Shown here piece by piece: positions 40,393 through 48,092 of a DNA stretch of 64,000 bases. A program made the translations under genes and the position numbers. Below the pieces are notes generated by a model. That model searched no databases, was not told where the DNA came from, and saw only the letters and a list, made by a program, of their open reading frames with translations. The stretch comes from Mycolicibacterium chitae (GTDB lineage Bacteria > Actinomycetota > Actinomycetes > Mycobacteriales > Mycobacteriaceae). The stretch covers positions 4,650,001 through 4,714,000 of the forward strand of contig NZ_LR134355.1 in NCBI RefSeq assembly GCF_900637205.1, given 5' to 3'. How positions within the stretch are numbered: position 1 is the first letter of the stretch; every line of letters starts with the position of its first letter.

Positions 40393-42711
40393 TCAGTCGT
40401 CGGAGTCGGACGTGTCGGCCTTCTTCTCCTGCTTCTTCGGGGTCACGGCCTTTTTGACCTTCTCCGCGGTGTCCTTGACCGACTTCTTGATGTCGTCGCC
40501 GGCCTTCTTCACCGCCTTCTTGGCCTTGTCGCTCGCCTTCTTCACATCAGCCCGCACATCGTCGCGAGCCTCCTTCAGATCCGCCCGCACCTTCGCGATC
40601 GACTGCTGCGCCCGCGTCTTGGACACCGGCTTCGAGTCCACCGCCGCGTCATCGGCGGCGACCTTGAGTTCCTCGACAACGCCGGCAACCTCTTGATCAC
40701 CAGTGGCGAGTCCGTCGGCGAACTGGCCGGCGGCCTGCTCCAATCCCGCCGAGACGTCGTCGACGACATCCTTGACGGGCTTGATCGCCTGCCCGACGGG
40801 CCGTTGTAGATCCTCGAGCTGCTTCTGGCTGAGCGTCACTTCCTCCGGCAGGTGCTGCTCAACTTCACCCAACAGGTCAGACACCCCGGCGCCCAGTTCA
40901 CTGCTGACCTTGGTAATCACGTTTCCCGGCACGGGTATCGCTTTCGCGAGAGCAGTGGAGACTTCCTCTGGCACCTCGATGTCCAGTTCAGCGAGTAGCT
41001 CTTGCACCCGTCCCACGGTCCGCCAGCCGACGTCGGTTAGTTCGGCGCCGATTCCAGCGCCCAGCACTGCGATCAGATCGCCGGCGAGTTGTGCACGCTC
41101 CGCCCGGGTCAGCGTTTGTGTGCCGAACAGAAGGTGCTCGTGCATCTCGTCGTACGTGCGGTCGTAGGTGATGACGCCATCGGCGTCGACGTTACGAACC
41201 ACGTCCGTATAGGCGATATTGGTGAGCACCTTCAGGAACGGTTCCACGGCATCGGACAGCGGGGTGTTCACGTCTTCGCCGGTAGCAGTGCTGAGCAATC
41301 CAGCGACCAGACGTGACGGCGCCAACAGCGGCAACTGCTCCTGCGTCAGGGTCCCGTAGATCGTGCCGTCCGGAGCGACGTACATCTCGAGGCCCGGCGC
41401 CCCCTCGTCGAGATTGAGCAATGACGCTCCAAGGGTGAGCACCAACAGCGACGCCGCGGCAGAGTTCGCCCACGCCACCGGATTCGCCGTGACAGGCGCG
41501 TCCGAGAGCGGGTCGTACTCCCAAGTCAGGTCCGTCTTGAGTGTCACAACAACAGGATTGCCATCGAGATCCTCGATCGTCGCGAGCAACGTTGCAATGT
41601 CGGTGAGGTCTTCCGGCAGACCGCCCTGCCCCGTCAACAGTGCGGCAAGGTCGAGGCCTTCCAAGCCTTCGGGCAGCACGTCCTCCCGTTCAGGCGACAC
41701 CGGATTGACGCCGTTCACTTCTTCGTAGATCGGCGCGAACCGGGAGTACAGGCCGCCGTTGGGCCGTCCGGGGTTGCGCAACAACGTCAGGGTAAGCAAG
41801 GTGACGTCGATGACGCCGCCGGGGATAACGTCGACCGCAGGGCCTTCACCGGGCTTGTCGGGATACGGAATCGACCCCTGACTCAAAAGCCATACGCCTG
41901 GCGACGCCTCAATCAATAATCCGGTGCCCACACCCACGTTGGAAAAATTGCGGACGAACTCGCGCGCCGCCGGATCGTTCTCATCGATGATCACGATCTT
42001 GCGCGGACCCGTTTCCGCGGTGCCGACTTCCACGTCGCCGCGGCGAACGGCATCGATGAAGTTCTTGTACGCCACGCCCGCCGCAATCGACCCGTCGCCG
42101 TAAGCGATGATGTTGGTGTTCGACAGGTAGGTCGTCCAGTTCAGCAGCGGCGCAGCCACTCTCGCCAATGCCTTGTCGATCCCGCCTACCTGGGAAATGT
42201 AATCATTGAGGGCGAAAACATCATCGACGCTGAGCCCACCCAGATTGTTCAGGTCGACTCCGGGGTCGCTCGGCGACACCCACCGGCCGTTGCTCCAGCC
42301 GGTGGCTGTTCCCGTCGCTCTCCGGTTGAGGATATTTCCACTCCAAGTAACGTCCGAGTCCGCGTTGGCCGGGTTGAACCACGTCGCCCACCGCGGTGCC
42401 AAATCCTCTTCGGAGACGGGGTCCAGCCCCCAGGCGATCAGCGGATCGGTGTCCTTGCCCGCGCGAATCGCCGCTTCGATGGCAGCCGCGTCCGACGGAA
42501 GCGTCGAACCCTCGCCGATCCCCATCCAGTCCGGGAATCCCACGAAGTACGTGTTGCTCGATACCGCGTTGGCGATCGGCGGCGTCAACCCCACCGACAC
42601 CGCAGTGGCCACCGCTGCGCCGACCAGGACGGCCTTCTTCGTCTTGGTCCCGTCGATACGACGACGCCGCGCTCGCGCGGTTTCCCTCTTTGCTGACTTG
42701 AACGTGCGCAT
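40393..42711 (-). CDS. Large exported PE-PPE-domain-like protein with lysine-rich 11-mer tail (paralogue 1)
   Basis: A 772-residue Sec-exported protein. Residues 1-49 form a long, very basic signal peptide ending IANA. The body resembles the PE-PPE (PF08237) hydrolase-like domain: RNPGRPNGGLYSRFAP (~312-327), EYDPLSDAPVTANPVAWANSA (~398-418), GTLTQEQLPLLAPSRL (~453-468). Where PE-PPE enzymes have a G-Y-S-x-G nucleophile elbow, it has AYGDGS (203-208), so the serine appears lost. The tail from ~690 is an amphipathic, Lys/Asp/Ala-rich helix of 11-residue repeats (VRADLKEARDD, VRADVKKASDK, AKKAVKKAGDD) ending KKADTSDSDD. No PE or PPE domain is present. GGGGAG precedes the ATG. Function unknown. 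Confidence 0.8.
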   Translation of the reverse strand: MRTFKSAKRETARARRRRIDGTKTKKAVLVGAAVATAVSVGLTPPIANAVSSNTYFVGFPDWMGIGEGSTLPSDAAAIEAAIRAGKDTDPLIAWGLDPVSEEDLAPRWATWFNPANADSDVTWSGNILNRRATGTATGWSNGRWVSPSDPGVDLNNLGGLSVDDVFALNDYISQVGGIDKALARVAAPLLNWTTYLSNTNIIAYGDGSIAAGVAYKNFIDAVRRGDVEVGTAETGPRKIVIIDENDPAAREFVRNFSNVGVGTGLLIEASPGVWLLSQGSIPYPDKPGEGPAVDVIPGGVIDVTLLTLTLLRNPGRPNGGLYSRFAPIYEEVNGVNPVSPEREDVLPEGLEGLDLAALLTGQGGLPEDLTDIATLLATIEDLDGNPVVVTLKTDLTWEYDPLSDAPVTANPVAWANSAAASLLVLTLGASLLNLDEGAPGLEMYVAPDGTIYGTLTQEQLPLLAPSRLVAGLLSTATGEDVNTPLSDAVEPFLKVLTNIAYTDVVRNVDADGVITYDRTYDEMHEHLLFGTQTLTRAERAQLAGDLIAVLGAGIGAELTDVGWRTVGRVQELLAELDIEVPEEVSTALAKAIPVPGNVITKVSSELGAGVSDLLGEVEQHLPEEVTLSQKQLEDLQRPVGQAIKPVKDVVDDVSAGLEQAAGQFADGLATGDQEVAGVVEELKVAADDAAVDSKPVSKTRAQQSIAKVRADLKEARDDVRADVKKASDKAKKAVKKAGDDIKKSVKDTAEKVKKAVTPKKQEKKADTSDSDD

Positions 42712-43367
42712 ACAACTCCCCCATACGTTATTTTGGCCAGCAGTGACCCCACGCCACTGCGCCTCAGGTTTAGCTAAGGTTTGGCCGGCCCTGCGCCGGC
42801 CAGGAAGCCGGCTATCCGCCGACTCTGGAAAGTTCTGTCCTGCTTGATATTCAGCAGTCCAAGCGGATCACGAGCGGCCCGACGGCCACACGTCCCGCCT
42901 GCCCCCTCAACAGCTTCGCTTCAACGTCGCCCCCGACCCCTCAGGTAATTCTCAGCAATGTGGCCATGAAGCTACCTGGCAACTCTGACATCCGCATCCG
43001 CAATCGATAGTTAGTGTGGACAATTTGTGCGACTGCAAGGAATTTCACCCACCGGCGACCGCCGCGTCGACGCCCGATTTGATTGCCTCAGCAACGACAT
43101 CATCGAACTGGCCCGGATCAAGGACCGATTGCCAGAATCAACGTTGGTGCAAAATTTGCCAGGTAGCACCCCTCAACCAAGCGGTCGAGCGGGTAGCCGC
43201 CCACCGGTGCTCCCCGTCCCGGGGTGCATCACTCCGGACAGCATCCAGCACTGAGCCACCGGCACAGCTCGCCGAGGAACCTCGGCGAAATTTGGTCACG
43301 TTTCGACACGACGGTGACATTTCAGCAAGCGGCATGCGCGTCGCCCCAAGCCCGCCTCAACGACAAA
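42712..43367. other. Upstream region of paralogue 1 (no gene seen)
   Basis: About 655 bases without a supported gene. It shares blocks with the region upstream of paralogue 2, at nearly the same distance from the ATG: a TCAG box at 42762-42780, a GGAAAGTTCTG...CTTGATATTC block near 42827-42852, a second TCAG box at 42939-42957, and CATCCGCAATCG near 43000. The rest towards 43367 shows no structure I can name. Confidence 0.6.
42939..42957. promoter_or_regulatory. TCAG direct repeat, MprA-box-like
   Basis: CCTCAGGT-AAT-TCTCAGCA: two octamers with TCAG cores, 3-base spacer, 11-base period, 228 bases upstream of the paralogue 1 start. A weaker copy, CCTCAGGT-TTA-GCTAAGGT, lies at 42762-42780. 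The octamer-3-octamer layout is the one I recall for MprA, the envelope-stress response regulator. Confidence 0.55.
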
Positions 43368-43401
43368 AGAAGTGCCCCTGCCGCGGGGCAGGGGCACTTC
43401 T
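43368..43401 (-). terminator. Intrinsic terminator of paralogue 2
   Basis: AGAAGTGCCCCTGCC and its complement (43368-43382, 43387-43401) with a four-base loop, followed on the minus strand by TTTTG. It lies 16 bases past the stop codon. It is nearly identical to the terminator of paralogue 1, so the duplicated block included the terminator. Confidence 0.88.
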
Positions 43402-43416
43402 TATCTGGGTAGTTGG

Positions 43417-46400
43417 TCAGTCGTCGGAGTCGGACGAATTGTCGGCCTTCTTCTCGGACTTCTTCTTCGGGGTCACGGCCTTCTTGACCTTGTCCGCGGT
43501 GTCCTTGACCGACTTCTTGATGTCGTCGCCGGCCTTCTTCACCGCCTTCTTCGCACGGTCACTGGCCTTCTTGACATCAGCCCGCACATCATCGCGAGCC
43601 TCCTTCAGATCAGCCCGCACCTTCGCGATCGACTGCTGGGCCCGCGTCTTGGACACCGCACTCGAATCGGACTGCGAACCGGCGGCCTCGTCGACAAGCA
43701 CCAACTCGCTGTCGGCACCGTCGGTCGGATCCAGCTCGCCCTGGTCCTCGGTGTCGGTGGAGGCGACGGTCTCGGCGGCCGGCTTGGCCGCCTTGGCCTC
43801 GTTGCCCGAGTCACGCTGCCCCGAGACCAGCTGCGTCTGCTGCTGCTCGTTGCCCGAGGACGGCGCCTCGATCTCCTTGTGCTCGGTCAGATCCACCGCA
43901 TCGGCCACCTCGGTGAGCACATCGCTCACCCCCGAGCCGAATTTCGAGCTCACCTCGGTGATGGCGTTGCCCAGCACCGGCACCGACTTGACCCACGCCT
44001 CCCGCAGCTCGGACGGCAACTCGGCATCGATCTCACCGAGCAGCTTCTCCACCCGCGCCAGGAAGCGACCGTTGACGTCGGTGATCTCCGCACCCAGACC
44101 CGCGCCCAGGATGGCGATCACATCGCCGGCCAGCTGCGCGCGCTCCGCCGGAGTCATCGTCTGCGTACCGAACAGCGTGTGCTTGTGCATCTGGTCCAGC
44201 GTGCGCTCGTAGGAGATGGTGCCGTCGGCGTTCTCCACGCGCTCCCAGTCGGTGTAGGCCACGTTCGTCAGCGTCTTCAGCAGCGGCTCGAAGGCGTCGG
44301 CGAACGGGGTGTTGATGTCCTCACCGGTGGCGGTCTCGATCGCCCCGGCCAGCAGGCGGATCGGCGACAGCAGCGGCAACTGGTCCATGGTGACGGTGCC
44401 GTAGATGGTGCCGTCGTCGGCGACGTAGTGCTCGAAGTCAATATCGCTGTCTTCGTAGTTCACCAGCGCGGAGGCCAGGTTCACCGCCAGCAGCGCGGCC
44501 GCGGCAGAGTTGGCCCACGCCAACGGATTCGCGGTCACCGGAGCATCGGAGAGCAGGTCGTACTGCCACGTCAGGTCCGTCTTGATGGTGATGACCATGG
44601 GCTTGCCGTCGGCACTCTCCAGGATGGCCACCAGGTTGCCCAGGTCGTCGATCTCGAAGTCCGGTACGCCGCCCTCGCCGAGCAGCAGTTTGGCGATGTC
44701 GAGGCCCTCCAGGCCCTCCGGCAGGACGTTCTGGCTGTCCGGGGACACCGGGTTGTTGCCCGTGAGCTGCTCGTAGAGCGGTGCGAAGCGGGCGTATAGA
44801 CCGCCGTTGGCGCGGCCCGGGTTACGCAGCAAAGCCAAGGTGAACAGGTGAAGGTCGATCACCCCGCCCTCGACCTCGGTGTAGGCCGGGTAGAGCGGAT
44901 TGCCGTCCTCGTCGGTCGGCATGTCCGGGAAGTTCAAGTCGTCCGGCAGCGGGTAGGACGTGATGACCTCGTCCCAGCCGCCGTCGCCCGCACTGTAGTT
45001 CTGCTCGCGCACAACGCGGTTGCCGTCCTCGTCGGTGGTGATGACGATGTAGCGGCCGTCGGTCTGCGGTTCGCCGGCCTTGATCTCACCGGACTGCACC
45101 GCGTCGATGAACTTCTGGTACGCCAGCCCGGCGGCGATGGCGCCGTCGCCGTAGCCGATCAGGTTGGTGTTGTAGACGTACGCGGTCCAGTTCAGCAGCG
45201 GGGCAAGGAATCCCAGATCACCCGACAGGTAGTAGGCCAGATCCCGCGTGCTCATCCCGGCCAGCGCGCCCAGGCTGGACAGATCTCCTTCGAGCAGAGC
45301 CTCGAGGTCCAGGTCCTGCAGTCCGATGATGTCGTTGGTCGGAGAAACCCACTGCCCGAGGGTGTTGGTGGTCCAACCGCCCGGGATCCAACCGTAAACG
45401 GGTCGGGTCTCGGAAATCTCCTGCGGGATGCTCGGATCGATCAGCGCCTCGGCGCGCTCGTCCCAGCTCGCGCCGGGCAGTCCGAACATGGTGCGGTCGA
45501 AGTCGTAGTCGACGTTACCGACGTCGATGGTTCCCATTTGATCGGTCAGCCAGTTCCAGGCGCTGTTCCAGAGGGAGTTACGGTTGGGCACCCACGACGG
45601 CAGCGGGTTGCCCGGCTTCGTCAGTCCCAACTCCGCGGGGTCGATCTCCACCGGATATGAGCCCTCGTACACGCCCGTTTCCAAGAAGGCGTCGAGAGCC
45701 TCGGGGTCACCCTTGAACGGGTTGTCGATCGTGACGGTAGTCGTGATCGGCGCGCCGAGCGACTGGCCGCCGATCTGCTGGCTAGACCAGTTACCGAGCA
45801 GACTCCGAAGACTGAGTCTGGTGCCAACGATAGGGACCGTGTATCCGTCGTTCCACCAGCCGGGTTCCTGCACCGTGTAGGAGAGGGTGATGTTGATCTT
45901 GTCCGCCTCGAGAATCGCGTCGCGGTCCTCTTGCATGACCTGGGCCAGGGCGGCCTCGAACGCAGCCTGATACGCCGGGTTGTCGACCATCACCTCCTCG
46001 GTCCCTATCTGGCCCTCGTGGCGCGGCGTGTAGTACTGGTCGCGCTCGGAGTTGGTCAGTTCGTCGAGATCCAACTGACCTATCAGTGCCGCAAGATCGC
46101 CGGCGGACAGGTCACCGAGGTCAATGTCGCCCAGGTTCAGGCCACCGAGGTTCGGGTTGTACCACTGCACCCACTGGGGGTTGAGCGCGACACCGCCGGT
46201 CCCCCACCCGACCAAAGTAGCCAGTGGCTCAGTGCGGTCGTTCAAGATCGCGTTGTAGATCGCCTCGGCGTCGCTGTCGATGTTGTTGATGCCCAACCAA
46301 TCCGGTGCCCCGACGATGTAGGTCGCGGCCTCCGCCGAGAACGGGACGACGCTGATGGCCATGGCGCTCACCGCGGCCAGACCGCTCAACGCGACCTTCT

Positions 46401-46473
46401 TGGTCCTGGCGCCGCCGAGCCGACGACGGCGCGCTCGCGCGCTCTCCTTGTTTGCTGACTTGAACGTGCGCAT
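43417..46473 (-). CDS. Large exported PE-PPE-domain-like protein with lysine-rich 11-mer tail (paralogue 2)
   Basis: A 1018-residue homologue of paralogue 1. It shares the basic signal peptide (MRTFKSANKESARARRRR, cleavage after AEA at ~49), DWLGINN, GYGDGAIAAG (Tyr441-Gly-Asp-Gly instead of a serine elbow), RNPGRANGGLYARFAP, YDLLSDAPVTANPLAWANSA, GTVTMDQLPLLSPIRL and the tail. It carries ~240 extra residues after the signal peptide and an acidic linker (~890-940) before the tail. The tail coding region is roughly 90% or more identical to paralogue 1 at DNA level over ~190 bases, above the rest of the gene, which suggests recent gene conversion. ATG 46473 is fixed by the conserved N-terminus. 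Probably a surface protein; function unknown. Confidence 0.8.
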   Translation of the reverse strand: MRTFKSANKESARARRRRLGGARTKKVALSGLAAVSAMAISVVPFSAEAATYIVGAPDWLGINNIDSDAEAIYNAILNDRTEPLATLVGWGTGGVALNPQWVQWYNPNLGGLNLGDIDLGDLSAGDLAALIGQLDLDELTNSERDQYYTPRHEGQIGTEEVMVDNPAYQAAFEAALAQVMQEDRDAILEADKINITLSYTVQEPGWWNDGYTVPIVGTRLSLRSLLGNWSSQQIGGQSLGAPITTTVTIDNPFKGDPEALDAFLETGVYEGSYPVEIDPAELGLTKPGNPLPSWVPNRNSLWNSAWNWLTDQMGTIDVGNVDYDFDRTMFGLPGASWDERAEALIDPSIPQEISETRPVYGWIPGGWTTNTLGQWVSPTNDIIGLQDLDLEALLEGDLSSLGALAGMSTRDLAYYLSGDLGFLAPLLNWTAYVYNTNLIGYGDGAIAAGLAYQKFIDAVQSGEIKAGEPQTDGRYIVITTDEDGNRVVREQNYSAGDGGWDEVITSYPLPDDLNFPDMPTDEDGNPLYPAYTEVEGGVIDLHLFTLALLRNPGRANGGLYARFAPLYEQLTGNNPVSPDSQNVLPEGLEGLDIAKLLLGEGGVPDFEIDDLGNLVAILESADGKPMVITIKTDLTWQYDLLSDAPVTANPLAWANSAAAALLAVNLASALVNYEDSDIDFEHYVADDGTIYGTVTMDQLPLLSPIRLLAGAIETATGEDINTPFADAFEPLLKTLTNVAYTDWERVENADGTISYERTLDQMHKHTLFGTQTMTPAERAQLAGDVIAILGAGLGAEITDVNGRFLARVEKLLGEIDAELPSELREAWVKSVPVLGNAITEVSSKFGSGVSDVLTEVADAVDLTEHKEIEAPSSGNEQQQTQLVSGQRDSGNEAKAAKPAAETVASTDTEDQGELDPTDGADSELVLVDEAAGSQSDSSAVSKTRAQQSIAKVRADLKEARDDVRADVKKASDRAKKAVKKAGDDIKKSVKDTADKVKKAVTPKKKSEKKADNSSDSDD

Positions 46474-46526
46474 ACGACGCCCCCTTCTCGTTGGTGGTGC
46501 TTGCTCGGCTGAGATGGGACTATTCA

Positions 46527-46545
46527 TCTCAGCTTCAGCTCAGGT
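46527..46545. promoter_or_regulatory. TCAG direct repeat, MprA-box-like (proximal)
   Basis: TCTCAGCT-TCA-GCTCAGGT, 54 bases upstream of the paralogue 2 ATG; both halves keep the TCAG core at 11-base spacing. It corresponds in position to 42762-42780 upstream of paralogue 1. Confidence 0.55.
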
Positions 46546-46700
46546 TTTCGCGGTCTTGGCCGCGATCCAGCCACGCTTGGCGGTGACTTGGAAAGTTCTG
46601 CCCGACTTGATATTCGGTGATGGACAGCGGCGCGGGAGCGGTCGCACACCGCTCGGGCCGCGCAATGCTTTAGTCGCTTCTCATCGAATCTGACCCGACC

Positions 46701-46719
46701 CCTCAGGAAAATCTCAGCT
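46701..46719. promoter_or_regulatory. TCAG direct repeat, MprA-box-like (distal)
   Basis: CCTCAGGA-AAA-TCTCAGCT, 228 bases upstream of the ATG, the same distance as the copy at 42939 upstream of paralogue 1. Confidence 0.55.
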
Positions 46720-47214
46720 TCTACTCACCCCGAAGTTACACGGTGAGCACGACGCTTGCATCCGCAATCGGCGGTTGCTGGTAATTTTTGTTGCATACGC
46801 AAACACCGGGGATGACGCCGGCGTAAATGCCATGCCTCAGACGCCGCCATTGCCGCGAAATCTACTGGAACACCGAATAATTGCTAGCTTCACTGGCGTA
46901 TGAGGTTTATGCAGTTCATCAGCAAATGATGGAGATCCCACGCCGTTTGCCTGTTTTGCATGACCCGGCGCCAAGTTGCTGGAAGCTTTCGTGACGCAGG
47001 TTGCGGCCGACAGCATGGCACGGGCCAAATATTGGGAAAAACTTGCGTCTGCACGGACCCGCAATGAACCCCGTAATCCGCTCACACCACTGCACTCGAC
47101 GCCAAGGGCCCGCGCTCCGCACCCTGGTAGCCCACTACCCACGCCACGGGGCGCCACCGCCCACGCTGGGTCAGACCTGGCTCGAACACGGCCACAGCAC
47201 CTGAGGAGCAACCC

Positions 47215-48036
47215 GTGACCACCATGACGCCCGACGCAGCGCAGCGCACCGACCACGACTTCTGGCACCGCAGCACGACGGACCACACGCCGGCCGAACG
47301 CGCCCTGGTGGCGCGGATCGATCTGCCTCGTCACGGCCTCATCGAGTACGTCGACGCCAGGCGACCCGGCGCTGGGGGCCAGGTGGTCATCGTCGCGGTG
47401 GACAGCCCCGCGGCCGAGCGTGCGCGCTTCCTGGTCGAGGTGGCCGGCGCGACGCCGCTGGAGGTGTTCACCGCCCTGGCGCCGGGCGACGAACCGGCAC
47501 CGCCGCGCCTGCTCGAAGATCACTTGTGCCGCGCCCGCGCCGATACCGCGCTGCCCGAGCAGCCCCGCGCGTTGACCACTTCCGCCGTCTTCACCACGCA
47601 CCAGCCGGTACGCACGACGTTCTATGAGATCTACTCCGACCATTGTTCGGACGACCCGTTCGGCTGCGCCTACCCCCATACCTTCTGGAACCATTGGGCT
47701 TTCGTCGACACTGCCCTCGACGGGGACACCCTGGCCATCGAGGACAACATCACCGCCCCGGACGGCTACGGCTTCATCGACGGCCGTATCAAACGCTCAT
47801 TGGGGCTGACGTACTTCTCCCGCCATCGCACTGGCACGCCGCTGCGGGTGTGGCTCGAGAGCGGTCCCGACGGCGACCTGCCGCTGATCTGGTCGGCCAC
47901 CTTCGACGAGCCCAGCTTCGTGTGGTTCCGCACCTCCCAGCTCGCCGTCACCAGGGGCGGCACGCACCTCCATTGGTCAGGTCTCAGCGGTGCCGGCAAC
48001 CACGTGCGCCTCATCGGTGCGTGGGGACCGACCTGA
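47215..48036 (+). CDS. Unrecognised conserved-type protein
   Basis: A 273-residue soluble protein starting at GTG 47215 with GAGGAG eight bases upstream. Not recognised. The N-terminal third (HDFWHRSTTDHTPAERALVARI, IDLPRHGLIEYVDAR) precedes a beta-rich region with many His, Trp, Tyr and Phe residues (YEIYSDHCSDDPFGCAYPHTFWNHWAFVD). There are three closely spaced features that could bind metal: DHC, GC and PHTFWNHW. No signal peptide or membrane helix. Codon use looks normal for the genome, so it is a real gene. It stands alone between two exported paralogues and converges on the third. Confidence 0.7.
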   Translation: MTTMTPDAAQRTDHDFWHRSTTDHTPAERALVARIDLPRHGLIEYVDARRPGAGGQVVIVAVDSPAAERARFLVEVAGATPLEVFTALAPGDEPAPPRLLEDHLCRARADTALPEQPRALTTSAVFTTHQPVRTTFYEIYSDHCSDDPFGCAYPHTFWNHWAFVDTALDGDTLAIEDNITAPDGYGFIDGRIKRSLGLTYFSRHRTGTPLRVWLESGPDGDLPLIWSATFDEPSFVWFRTSQLAVTRGGTHLHWSGLSGAGNHVRLIGAWGPT

Positions 48037-48047
48037 GCCAAAGAAAA

Positions 48048-48080
48048 ACACCGCCCCGAACCGGTGGCTCGAGGCGGTGT
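48048..48080 (-). terminator. Terminator of paralogue 3
   Basis: ACACCGCC/GGCGGTGT arms (48048-48055, 48073-48080) with a partly paired interior, followed on the minus strand by a TTTTTCTTT run. It lies 12 bases past the minus-strand stop and 11 bases past the plus-strand gene, so it serves both sides. Confidence 0.8.
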
Positions 48081-48092
48081 CTCCCTGTTTGC

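Larger units (their letters stand above)
46474..47214. other. Divergent intergenic region upstream of paralogue 2
   Basis: No gene supported in about 740 bases. It holds the same ordered blocks as upstream of paralogue 1: TCAG box TCTCAGCT-TCA-GCTCAGGT (46527-46545), GGAAAGTTCTG (46590-46600) with CTTGATATTC after it, and CCTCAGGA-AAA-TCTCAGCT (46701-46719), again 228 bases from the ATG. The part beyond 46760 drops in GC and looks featureless until the ribosome-binding site of the 47215 gene. Confidence 0.6.
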
